From: Micromonospora zingiberis | GTDB lineage: Bacteria; Actinomycetota; Actinomycetes; Mycobacteriales; Micromonosporaceae | Reading direction: 5' to 3' | NCBI RefSeq assembly: GCF_004331455.1 | Contig: NZ_SJJR01000009.1 | Location: 62,001-126,000 of the forward strand | Length of the DNA: 64,000 bases | In this document: in pieces, positions 42,754 through 49,917 of the stretch | Numbering within the stretch: position 1 is the stretch's first letter | How the letters are laid out: every line of letters begins with the position of its first letter | Program-made: the position numbers and the translations under genes | Notes under the pieces: model-generated | The model's database searches: none | The model's input: only the letters and a program-made list of their open reading frames with translations | What the model was told of the DNA's origin: nothing

Positions 42754-42790
42754 CTGGTGGGGTCGACCCGGTCCCGGTCGACCCCACCAG
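42754..42790. terminator. Stem-loop terminator after the secreted hydrolase
   Basis: Perfect 15-bp arms CTGGTGGGGTCGACC (42754-42768) and GGTCGACCCCACCAG (42776-42790) with a 7-nt loop, 11 bp after the stop codon. Confidence 0.85.
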
Positions 42791-42810
42791 CCTCGCCTCG
42801 CCGCTCGGCG

Positions 42811-42966
42811 TCACCAGGGCTCGGGGATGTTCAGCGCCAGGCGGCGCTGGGTGCCGGGGACCGGCTGATAGCAGGCGGATGCCTCCAGGTTGTAGCTGTG
42901 GTCCGGCCGGTGGAAGGAGGCCGTACCGCCGGTGACGCGGTGGGATGGTTTGGCGCGGTCCTCGTT
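42811..42966 (-). pseudogene. Probable C-terminal remnant of an unrecognised gene
   Basis: About 51 codons ending at TGA 42811 encode ..RVTGGTASFHRPDHSYNLEA and ..QPVPGTQRRLALNIPEPW with strong GC third positions, like real coding sequence, but no start codon or ribosome-binding site. Upstream it runs into the LysR C-terminus, so the 5' part is missing. It may be the tail of a gene truncated when the LysR/SDR pair arrived. Confidence 0.35.
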
Positions 42967-43813
42967 ACAGCCGGGCCGCCGTGCGGACGAGCCCGGCGAC
43001 GTCCCGGGAGCGGCTGTGCGGGGGCCAGGCGAGGACGGTGGTGACGTGGGGTGCGTCGGCCAGGGGTACGGCGGTGTGCGCGTCCCACAGCCACGATCGC
43101 GAGGAGGCGCAGAGAACGGCCACGGTGCGCCCGAGCGCGATCAGCTGGGCCAGTTGCGCCTGGTCGTGGATCTCCGGGCCGGGGCCCGGCTCGTAGCTGC
43201 CGTCGTGACGGGGCCAGCGGGCGACCGGCAGATCCGGTACGGCGGCGAGATCAGCCATGGTCAACGACGTACGCGCGGCGAGCGGATGCCCGGCGGGCAG
43301 GATGGCGACCTGCTGCTCGGTCAGCAGGTCCTCGGTGTCGAGACCGGCGAGGGCGTCGAAGGGCCGCTGCATGAGTGCGACGTCGGCGCGGCCATCGCGC
43401 AACATTCGCGCCTGATCTCCCATGCCACACAGCAGCACCTCGATCTCGGTCGCGTCAGGTTCGGCGGCGTGGGCGTCGAGAAGCTTCCGCAACAGCTCGT
43501 GGTTCGCGCCGGCCTTCGTCGCCAGGATCAGCCGCTTCGTTCCGGACGCGGCCCGTCGGGTACGGCGGGCGGCCGCGGCGGCCGCGTCGAGGATGGCTCG
43601 GGCCTCGCCGAGCAGTAGCTGCCCCGCGCTGGTGAGGGTGACGCCGCGGCGGTCGCGTTCGAGCAGGGTGACCCCGAGGCGCCGTTCGAGCTGCTGGATC
43701 GCCCGCGACAGCGGCGGCTGTGCGATGCCGAGGCGCTCGGCTGCCCGGCTGAAGTGCAGTTCCTCGGCGACTGCGACGAAGTACCTGAGCTCGCGGGTCT
43801 CCAGCGGGTCCAC
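42965..43813 (-). CDS. LysR family transcriptional regulator
   Basis: 282 residues from GTG 43813, where the family N-terminus ETRELRYFVAVAEELHFSRA begins. Winged helix recognition region IAQPPLSRAIQQLERRLG, then the effector-binding domain with TPRL-like strands. It is divergent from the SDR gene across a 92-bp region that contains an ATACC-N5-GGTAT dyad, so it probably controls that gene in response to a small ligand. A longer start at 43858 would cover the operator and is unlikely. Confidence 0.92.
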   Translation of the reverse strand: MDPLETRELRYFVAVAEELHFSRAAERLGIAQPPLSRAIQQLERRLGVTLLERDRRGVTLTSAGQLLLGEARAILDAAAAAARRTRRAASGTKRLILATKAGANHELLRKLLDAHAAEPDATEIEVLLCGMGDQARMLRDGRADVALMQRPFDALAGLDTEDLLTEQQVAILPAGHPLAARTSLTMADLAAVPDLPVARWPRHDGSYEPGPGPEIHDQAQLAQLIALGRTVAVLCASSRSWLWDAHTAVPLADAPHVTTVLAWPPHSRSRDVAGLVRTAARL

Positions 43814-43833
43814 GGTCCGACGATACTGCGGTG

Positions 43834-43848
43834 ATACCGACCAGGTAT
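43834..43848. promoter_or_regulatory. LysR-type operator (T-N11-A dyad)
   Basis: ATACC (43834-43838) and GGTAT (43844-43848) form a dyad that satisfies the LysR T-N11-A rule (T43835, A43847). It lies in the intergenic region between the divergent LysR and SDR starts, 21 bp from the former and 57 bp from the latter. Confidence 0.6.
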
Positions 43849-43905
43849 GACAGCGCACCGGAACGGTGTAACGACACCGCTGGCCGCCGAGCCACCATCG
43901 TCGTC

Positions 43906-44628
43906 ATGAGCGACCAGAAGACCGCGCTGGTGACCGGCGCGAACAAGGGACTCGGATACGAGATCGCGGCAGGGCTGGGCGCCCTGGGCTATCGCGTCGC
44001 GGTGGGAGCCCGCGACCGGGCCCGGGGGGAGGCGGCCGTGAAGTCGCTGCACGCCACCGGAGTCGACGCGTTCGTCGTACCGCTGGACGTCACCAGTGAC
44101 CGCAGCGCCACCGAGGCCGCCGAGCTGATCGAACGCCTGGACGTCCTCGTCAACAACGCGGGCATCTCCGGCGAGACCGGACCGGGATGGACCCAGGATC
44201 CGACCACGCTCGACCTCGACGTCGTCCGCCAGGTCGTGGACACCAACGTCTACGGCGTGATCCGGGTGACCAACGCGATGCTGCCGTCGTTGCGACGCTC
44301 GGCCTCCCCGCGCATCGTCAACATCTCCAGCAGCGTCGGGTCGGTGACCTGGCAGGCGGATCCGACCATCGAGATCGGCCCGATCATGGCGGCCTACTCG
44401 CCGACGAAGTCGTACCTCAACGCCATCACCGTGCACTACGCGCGACAACTCGCCGGCACCGGCATCCTCGTCAACGCCGCCTGCCCCGGCCTGGTCGCGA
44501 CCGACTTCACCGGCTTCCAGGGCCGCCCGCCGCAGCAGGCCACGGCAACCGCGATCCGACTCGCCACCCTGCCCGACGGCGGCCCGACCGGCTCGTTCTT
44601 CAACGACGACGGCGTCATCCCCTGGTAG
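43906..44628 (+). CDS. Short-chain dehydrogenase/reductase
   Basis: 240 residues from ATG 43906. KTALVTGANKGLGYEIAAGL carries the TGxxxGxG cofactor loop, LVNNAGISGETG the NNAG motif, and SSSVGS with AAYSPTKSYLNAIT the catalytic Ser and YxxxK. It is a carbonyl reductase-like SDR, probably NADPH-dependent because Asn-Lys follows the first glycine; specificity is not certain. Regulated by the divergent LysR. Confidence 0.93.
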   Translation: MSDQKTALVTGANKGLGYEIAAGLGALGYRVAVGARDRARGEAAVKSLHATGVDAFVVPLDVTSDRSATEAAELIERLDVLVNNAGISGETGPGWTQDPTTLDLDVVRQVVDTNVYGVIRVTNAMLPSLRRSASPRIVNISSSVGSVTWQADPTIEIGPIMAAYSPTKSYLNAITVHYARQLAGTGILVNAACPGLVATDFTGFQGRPPQQATATAIRLATLPDGGPTGSFFNDDGVIPW

Positions 44629-44650
44629 CTCCACCCAGCCCGCAACCGTC

Positions 44651-44709
44651 GATCATGGAGTTGTGGTCGGTGCATCCATCCCGCTCACGGGTGCCACAAC
44701 TCCATGATC
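44651..44709. terminator. Perfect 16-bp-arm palindrome (GATCATGGAG family)
   Basis: GATCATGGAGTTGTGG (44651-44666) and its exact complement CCACAACTCCATGATC (44694-44709) flank a 27-nt loop, 22 bp after the SDR stop codon. It resembles the degenerate copy at 22315-22386. Confidence 0.8.
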
Positions 44710-44883
44710 GGCAGGACGGTCGGTCGACGGTACGGTGCCGGCGTCGCAGCCAGGTCCGCACCGCCTCCCGGCACGCCAACCCGTCACCAGCCGCGCGCTG
44801 ATCGTTTCTTGGAGCGGATCGAGGCACGGGAGCTAACCGGAACACGAGCCAGGCGCTGGCTCGGGTGAGCGGCGGCTAGGCGG

Positions 44884-45621
44884 TCATGGGTACACGCGAC
44901 GCGCGCTCGGATACGGGCCCTTCCTCGGGTACATGATCACGTATCCGGGCAACGCGGTGATTTGCCAGGCCGGCTCCACGTCCGCGATCGCCCAGGCCAC
45001 GATTTGGAAGAGTTCGTCGGCGGTCTGCCCCTCGGCCGTGACGTCGACGAACACCTGCTTGTGGAACGGTGCCTGTTGGTATCGAAAGACGTATGGGAGG
45101 GATTCCTTGAGACGCTTCAGGAGGTGGGCGACCGTGTAGCGACCGGGGGTGACGCTCTCGCAGACCCAGTCGAGGTTCGCCGGGTGCATGACGTCGAAAT
45201 GATGCGGCTTCTTGGAGAAGTCGGTCGTGTCTCGCTCCTTGCCGGGGTCGTTGTTGCCGAACCCGTTGTTGTTCCAAGGTGCTTGACCCTCACCCCTGTA
45301 GCGCGCGATCAGCAGTTTCTCGGGCGCTACGGCGTGGAGATCCTCCTCGACGTAGATGCAGGTGAACATCATACGGCCGACGTGCAGGCGGCCCGAGATC
45401 TTGGTCAGGTGCTCCATGAGTCGGCCGGGTAATGAGTTGTCCGCCTTGCCGACGTAGACGAAGCGGGCGTCCTCGTAGAGCTGGTACACGCCCGGGCGCG
45501 GAGAGATGGCGGCGAGGTTGATCAGGTTGAGGGGCGCTGGTGTCAACTCATCCAACGCCGTGGCGAGCTGGTCACCGAGTGCCCGGGTGATGCTTAGTCG
45601 GAACTCAGCGCTGTTGGGCAT
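44884..45621 (-). CDS. GIY-YIG family nuclease, restriction-modification associated
   Basis: 245 residues from ATG 45621; a TTG at 45663 is less likely. GIY-YIG core: PGVYQLYEDARFVYVGKAD, with GRLMEHLTKISGRLH as the Arg helix, and PEKLLIARYRG plus PWNNNGFGNNDPG supplying the metal-binding Glu and Asn. The domain occupies residues ~45-150; the C-terminal part (PYVFRYQQAPFHKQVFVD) is specific to this subgroup. It is divergent from the C5 methyltransferase with 124 bp between, so it is probably the cognate or an auxiliary endonuclease. Confidence 0.85.
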   Translation of the reverse strand: MPNSAEFRLSITRALGDQLATALDELTPAPLNLINLAAISPRPGVYQLYEDARFVYVGKADNSLPGRLMEHLTKISGRLHVGRMMFTCIYVEEDLHAVAPEKLLIARYRGEGQAPWNNNGFGNNDPGKERDTTDFSKKPHHFDVMHPANLDWVCESVTPGRYTVAHLLKRLKESLPYVFRYQQAPFHKQVFVDVTAEGQTADELFQIVAWAIADVEPAWQITALPGYVIMYPRKGPYPSARRVYP

Positions 45622-45733
45622 GGACGACAGCGACCTCCACGCTCGCGTAGGCGAATCGATCAAAATCAGATCTTCGTCAGCCTACTCGACGGACACACCC
45701 GAGCCGTGAAGCGAGTCGATCAATCGGCCGCGG

Positions 45734-45739
45734 TATGGT
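45734..45739 (+). promoter_or_regulatory. Extended -10-like box right before the methyltransferase start
   Basis: TATGGT ends six bases before the GTG start codon at 45746, and no Shine-Dalgarno sequence is visible. This spacing suggests that the methyltransferase mRNA is leaderless, a common actinobacterial arrangement. A good -35 is not evident. Confidence 0.4.
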
Positions 45740-45745
45740 TTAGCC

Positions 45746-47032
45746 GTGACGATCACCGCTGAACCCGATCAAGCCGCAGCGCCCCCGGAGACGACCTCGC
45801 CGGTCCGCGAGGCGGGCACCAGCATCGAACTGTTCACCGGTGGCGGCGGGCTGGCCATCGCCATGCACAACGCCCGCTTCCGACACCTACTCGCGGTCGA
45901 GTTGGACAAGCGCGCGTGCGCGACCCTGCTACGGAACAAGGCTCTAGCGTTCGATTCCGACGCGGCCCCGCCGACCCACCTAGACGACAGATGGCCCCTG
46001 ATCGAGGGCGACGTACACAAGGTCGACTTCACACCATGGCGAGGGGATGTCGACGTGATCGCCGGTGGCGTCCCGTGCCAACCCTGGAGTCTGGGCGGCG
46101 CGCACAAGGGCTACGACGATCACCGTAATCTGTGGCCGGAACTGTTCCGCGCCGTTCGGGAGACTCGCCCCCTCGCGGTGATCGCCGAGAACGTCAAGGG
46201 CTTGCTGCGCCCATCGTTCAAGCCGTACTACGAATACATCATCAACGAGCTGAAGGCACCCTTCGAGCAGCGCGGCGAGGGCGAGGACTGGCGTGACCAC
46301 CAGATCCGACTCGTCAGCGCCCTAGAGACCGAGGCTTCGGACCTCACGGAGCGCTACGACGTCACCTACCACCTGGTCAACGCGGCGGACTACGGCGTTC
46401 CGCAGGTTCGCTGGCGGGTGTTCGTCGTGGCCTTCCGCAAGGACTTGGGGGTCGGCGAGTGGAACTTCCCCGAGCCGAGCCACTCCGAGTTGGCCCTCCT
46501 GCACGCGCAGGACAGCGGCGAGTATTGGGAGGAGCACGGCCTACGACCTCGCCCCGAGTCCGTCGCGGAGACCCTCCCTCCGTTCGATGGCAAAACGGAG
46601 CGGTGGCGCACGCTGCGCGACGCCATCCGAGGACTACCGGAACCGGTCGGCGTGAAGGAGGAGAATCCCCCCTGGCTGCATCACTGCTTCTGGCCGGGGG
46701 CTCGCGAGTACCCGGGGCACACGCCGAACGACCTCGACCTTCCCGCGAAGACCGTCAAGGCGGGGGTCCACGGAGTACCTGGCGGGGAAACGGTCATGCG
46801 TAAGGATGACGGTACGATCCGCTACATGACCGTGCGAGAGACGGCGCGCGTTATGACCTTCCCTGATGAGTGGCGCCTGGAAGGCCCTCGCGGCGAGCAG
46901 ATGCGTCAGCTTGGCAACGCCGTTCCGGTCCGGCTAGCCGAGACGGTGGCTGACGCGGTCGCCGAGACCCTTCGTCGGAATCGCGGCTCAGCCGAGCTGG
47001 GTGGGCGGCCCGATGACGAGTCGCTGGCGTGA
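45746..47032 (+). CDS. DNA (cytosine-5) methyltransferase
   Basis: 428 residues. C5 MTase motifs in order: I SIELFTGGGGLAIAM (SAM binding), IV GGVPCQPWSLGG with the catalytic Cys near residue 112, VI AVIAENVKGLL, VIII VPQVRWRVFVV, and X QLGNAVPVRLAETVADAVAE at the end. The variable target-recognition region lies around residues 270-345. It protects host sites from the neighbouring GIY-YIG endonuclease(s); because R.Eco29kI-like enzymes cut CCGCGG the target may be similar, but that is inference. The downstream Vsr gene overlaps its end by 20 bp. Confidence 0.95.
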   Translation: MTITAEPDQAAAPPETTSPVREAGTSIELFTGGGGLAIAMHNARFRHLLAVELDKRACATLLRNKALAFDSDAAPPTHLDDRWPLIEGDVHKVDFTPWRGDVDVIAGGVPCQPWSLGGAHKGYDDHRNLWPELFRAVRETRPLAVIAENVKGLLRPSFKPYYEYIINELKAPFEQRGEGEDWRDHQIRLVSALETEASDLTERYDVTYHLVNAADYGVPQVRWRVFVVAFRKDLGVGEWNFPEPSHSELALLHAQDSGEYWEEHGLRPRPESVAETLPPFDGKTERWRTLRDAIRGLPEPVGVKEENPPWLHHCFWPGAREYPGHTPNDLDLPAKTVKAGVHGVPGGETVMRKDDGTIRYMTVRETARVMTFPDEWRLEGPRGEQMRQLGNAVPVRLAETVADAVAETLRRNRGSAELGGRPDDESLA

Positions 47033-47855
47033 GGCCAAGCCAGCCGACGCGGCGTGGCGGGCGCCAAGAGGGCTGTCGGCCACGGCTCGTCGGCAGGAAC
47101 AAGACCTAGCCGCTGGGTGCCGCGACGCGCGCATGGTCGCGCTGCCCGATGGTGATTCCGCCGTGGGATCGATCTGCCTGCGGCTGCCATCTAAGGGTCG
47201 GCGCGTGTACGCGTACCTCCGCTGGTCAGTCGATGGCAAGACTCACGAACGGTACGTCGGCGAGGTGGCAGAGCAGACCCGCTCCGCGAACTTGGCGATG
47301 GCCTGGCGCCTCGCTCACAAGCGATCACTAACCCTTGTCGTCGCGGCCGACGAGGCCCCCACGAGCGGCGTTCGCCAGCCGGCGTCTTGGGCGTCGTCGC
47401 CCGCCGTCCGATCGGTCATGCGAGGCAACAAGGGCCGCGACACGAAACCCGAGCTGGCGCTCCGCTCGGCGATACACAGGCTGGGCCTGCGCTACCGAGT
47501 CGGAGTACGCCCCCTTCCAAAGATCCGGCGGACGGCCGACGTCGTCTTTCCCCGCGCGAAGGTGGCCGTCTTCCTCGACGGGTGCTTCTGGCACGGGTGT
47601 CCCGACCACCACCGGCCCGCGAAGGTCAACTCTGACTTCTGGACCGAGAAGCTCGCGGGCAACAAAGCGCGCGATGTCCAGACCGACAGCCTGCTGGCCG
47701 CCGAGCGATGGATGGTCATTCGCGTCTGGGAACACGAGGAACCGTTTGAGGCGGCTCAACGGGTAGCCGAGGCGGTTCGGGCCAGAATCGCACGGCAAGG
47801 CCAGGGCGAGATCATACGCCGTAAGATCGCCAGGGCAGAAGGTGATAGCCATTGA
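47013..47855 (+). CDS. vsr: Very short patch repair endonuclease (Vsr) with N-terminal extension
   Basis: 280 residues from ATG 47013 (GTG 47001 is the alternative); classical Vsr proteins have about 135-160. Residues ~125-260 are the Vsr core: SVMRGNKGRDTKPELALRSA, RRTADVVFPRAKVAVFLDGC and FWHGCPDHHRPAKVNSDFW, with Asp and His catalytic/zinc residues. It repairs T:G mismatches created when 5-methylcytosine deaminates, so it belongs functionally with the methyltransferase upstream. The N-terminal ~110 residues (GRRVYAYLRWSVDGKTHERY) form an extra domain of unknown function, perhaps DNA binding. Its 3' end overlaps the convergent Eco29kI-like gene by 44 bp. Confidence 0.93.
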   Translation: MTSRWREAKPADAAWRAPRGLSATARRQEQDLAAGCRDARMVALPDGDSAVGSICLRLPSKGRRVYAYLRWSVDGKTHERYVGEVAEQTRSANLAMAWRLAHKRSLTLVVAADEAPTSGVRQPASWASSPAVRSVMRGNKGRDTKPELALRSAIHRLGLRYRVGVRPLPKIRRTADVVFPRAKVAVFLDGCFWHGCPDHHRPAKVNSDFWTEKLAGNKARDVQTDSLLAAERWMVIRVWEHEEPFEAAQRVAEAVRARIARQGQGEIIRRKIARAEGDSH

Positions 47856-48438
47856 CCTGTTCGGCCACCCGTTCCTGGACTCGAGCTCGCAGCTTTCCGG
47901 AGTCATGGGCCTCTTGGCCGAAGGTGCGCTTCCGGCCCGGATGAACGGTATCCCACCTACTCCTCGCACTGGTCCTGGTCTTCGCTCCCTGTTCGTTGCT
48001 GCCGAATCCAGTCAGGATGCTGTTCCAGACCGGCCGGTAGCCGACACGCAGGCCGTTCTCTCCGAGGTCGCAATGCACATCGGGCATGCGTAGAAGCCGG
48101 ACGCCGAACTGAGATACCTCAAGGTTGCCCGCCTCGGCGATGGATATCCGATGCCCCCTCACTCGCCTCCACAGAGGATCAGCGGTGGATGCCGGGTCAC
48201 CAGTAGCGCTGCTATGTGAATGCGAACTACCCACATAGATCGGGATCGTGAGGGAGATCAAGGGCTCGTACAGATTACTACCCGGCCCCACGCAATAGAT
48301 AGCGTACAATCCCGACCCGTCGAATCGAGGCAACTCAGCTTTCAACGACCGCAGCGGCTCTCGCTCGAAGCGGCCGCAGATGATGGTCGTTAGATCCTTG
48401 GTCGACAGTGGGTCGAAGTACGCGGGCTGCGGGTCCAT
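47812..48438 (-). CDS. Eco29kI-family type II restriction endonuclease (GIY-YIG)
   Basis: 208 residues from ATG 48438 (GTG 48447 is possible), matching the ~214 of R.Eco29kI. Signatures: YFDPLSTKDLTTIICGRFE, GSGLYAIYCVGPGSN with the paired strand IPIYVGSS (the GIY-YIG tyrosines) and SARSRWDTVHPGR near the end. Known members are homodimers that cut CCGCGG. It is convergent with the Vsr gene, and no separate methyltransferase lies nearby other than the one at 45746, so this is the likely cognate restriction enzyme. Confidence 0.88.
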   Translation of the reverse strand: MDPQPAYFDPLSTKDLTTIICGRFEREPLRSLKAELPRFDGSGLYAIYCVGPGSNLYEPLISLTIPIYVGSSHSHSSATGDPASTADPLWRRVRGHRISIAEAGNLEVSQFGVRLLRMPDVHCDLGENGLRVGYRPVWNSILTGFGSNEQGAKTRTSARSRWDTVHPGRKRTFGQEAHDSGKLRARVQERVAEQVNGYHLLPWRSYGV

Positions 48439-48461
48439 CACCCGCACAGGCTATCGAGGCG

Positions 48462-48878
48462 GTGGGCCACGCCGTCCAGGGGCTGCACGCGCGTCTGCCC
48501 GACGAGCGGCGCACGCCGGCGCGCGACCAGATAGTGCTTCAAGCAGAGGAATCGGGGGAAGCGGATCCGGCAGCCCGGCTGTTCGCCAAATGGGGCTTGG
48601 TCGTACGCAGCGGTGCGGTGGTTGAGCTTCGGGTGGCGCCCGGGTGGGAGGAGAGGGCACGTCTCGGATGGGGCTCCTCGACGGTGCCAGCCGTGAGTGC
48701 CCGCGTGCGTGCCTGCGCATCTGTCGATGACGAGACCCAGTGGCTGGCCTTTGTCGGCGGCACGTGGGTTGCACAGGCAACTTGCCTACCGCTGACAATC
48801 CGGTCGCGAGGGCAGACGACGCAGGTGCGACTGGGTATCGGGGTCCCATGCGACGGGACCGACACACCGAGTTCCTAG
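48462..48878 (+). CDS. Hypothetical protein next to the restriction island
   Basis: 138 residues from GTG 48462, the first start that avoids overlap with the Eco29kI-like gene. ARLFAKWGLVVRSGAVVELR and WLAFVGGTWVAQATCLPLTI are the main hydrophobic blocks; the composition is ordinary for the genome. I do not recognise a domain. It could be a remnant of a larger protein, since its start has no good ribosome-binding site. Confidence 0.4.
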   Translation: MGHAVQGLHARLPDERRTPARDQIVLQAEESGEADPAARLFAKWGLVVRSGAVVELRVAPGWEERARLGWGSSTVPAVSARVRACASVDDETQWLAFVGGTWVAQATCLPLTIRSRGQTTQVRLGIGVPCDGTDTPSS

Positions 48879-49072
48879 CGCACGCCCGCCAGGAACGTCG
48901 CTGTGACGGCGGATCTCCCCGTCATCTTTGTCCGTCCGGGTCGCCAGCAGCAGTTCCCCAAATGGTCGCTTCGTTCGGGTCTTCCGCCTACCGCCCTTGA
49001 CTTCAACCAGACTTGACGTTCTACGGTCCAGTTCGCAGTCGGCGTCGGCCGACGGAGCTGAGGAGCAGACAG

Positions 49073-49344
49073 GTGATCGTCACCATCGCCAGGGTCACCG
49101 ACCCAGCCCGTTTCCTTGAAGTGTTCACCACTGTCGGTGCGGAAAGCGGCGTGAGCACGGCTGCCGGCGCGCCCAGGTCTATTTCGATCCCGACGACGCG
49201 CACCGGGTATGGTCCGTCTTCGACTGGGACGCGGAAGACTATGCGGGATTCCTCGCGGACCCGGAGATCCCGGCGATCGCACGGCAGCTCGGGCTCCAGG
49301 CCCCGCCCGTTCACGTCACCGCCGTGGCCGACCTCGACACATGA
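49073..49344 (+). pseudogene. Small stress-type protein gene broken by a one-base deletion
   Basis: GTG 49073 follows GAGGAG. The frame gives VIVTIARVTDPARFLEVFTT and GAE, then diverges. If one A is added in the AAA run at 49143-49145 the frame continues as KRREHGCRRAQVYFDPDD... WSVFDWDAEDYAGFLADPEI... HVTAVADLDT to TGA 49344, a coherent ~90-residue protein with good codon use. So this is either a real -1 frameshift or a sequencing error. The family looks like a small ABM-like or NIPSNAP-like monooxygenase-fold protein; that is tentative. Confidence 0.7.
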
Positions 49345-49368
49345 CCCTCCATCAGGAAGGGTTTCGAC

Positions 49369-49710
49369 ATGTCTGACACGTCCGCGCGGGTCCGCCGATT
49401 CAGCTCGATGATCGACGACGACGCTGTCCGCTTCGGTGACCGGATTCTTATCGCGCCGGGTCTCGTCAAAGAGGTCGGCCGGTCGATGAGCGCCTACACG
49501 GCGTACTTCTCCGCCGGAGCGCGTGCCGACCTACCGGCTGCGTACGCGGAGGTCTGGGTGGTGATCAGCGGAGCGTTGCGGGTGGGTGTCGAGGGCGACG
49601 CCGTGACGGTTCGTTCCGGCGACTACGTGCACGTGCCGGAGCAGGCGCCGGGGATCGTCGAGGCGCTGGAGGACACCACCATGGTGTGTGTCTCGGTGCC
49701 CGCCCATTGA
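49369..49710 (+). CDS. Cupin domain protein
   Basis: 113 residues, ATG 49369 with AGGAAGG upstream. The single cupin core lies in residues 45-105: LPAAYAEVWVVISGALRVGV (motif 1 region) and SGDYVHVPEQAPGIVEAL (motif 2). The usual two metal histidines of motif 1 are reduced (AYAEVW in place of HxHxxxE), so metal binding is doubtful; it may be a EutQ-like acetate-kinase-type cupin. It lies 24 bp after the frameshifted gene and is probably co-transcribed. Confidence 0.85.
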   Translation: MSDTSARVRRFSSMIDDDAVRFGDRILIAPGLVKEVGRSMSAYTAYFSAGARADLPAAYAEVWVVISGALRVGVEGDAVTVRSGDYVHVPEQAPGIVEALEDTTMVCVSVPAH

Positions 49711-49917
49711 CGCGTACGGCGGTCTTGCCGACGACAGCGATGCCGCCGCCGAACGCTTACCGGCGTTCCCGCCCCGTCTCCACCGAGCGAACCACACCGC
49801 CACGATCGCTGGTGACCCGCTGCCGCTGGACGTGTCCAGCTCACGAGCGCCGGGGGATGCCCGTTGGCGCCGGTCGTCACGCTTGGTGCACCGCGGGGAG
49901 TGGGAGATGATCCCGGC

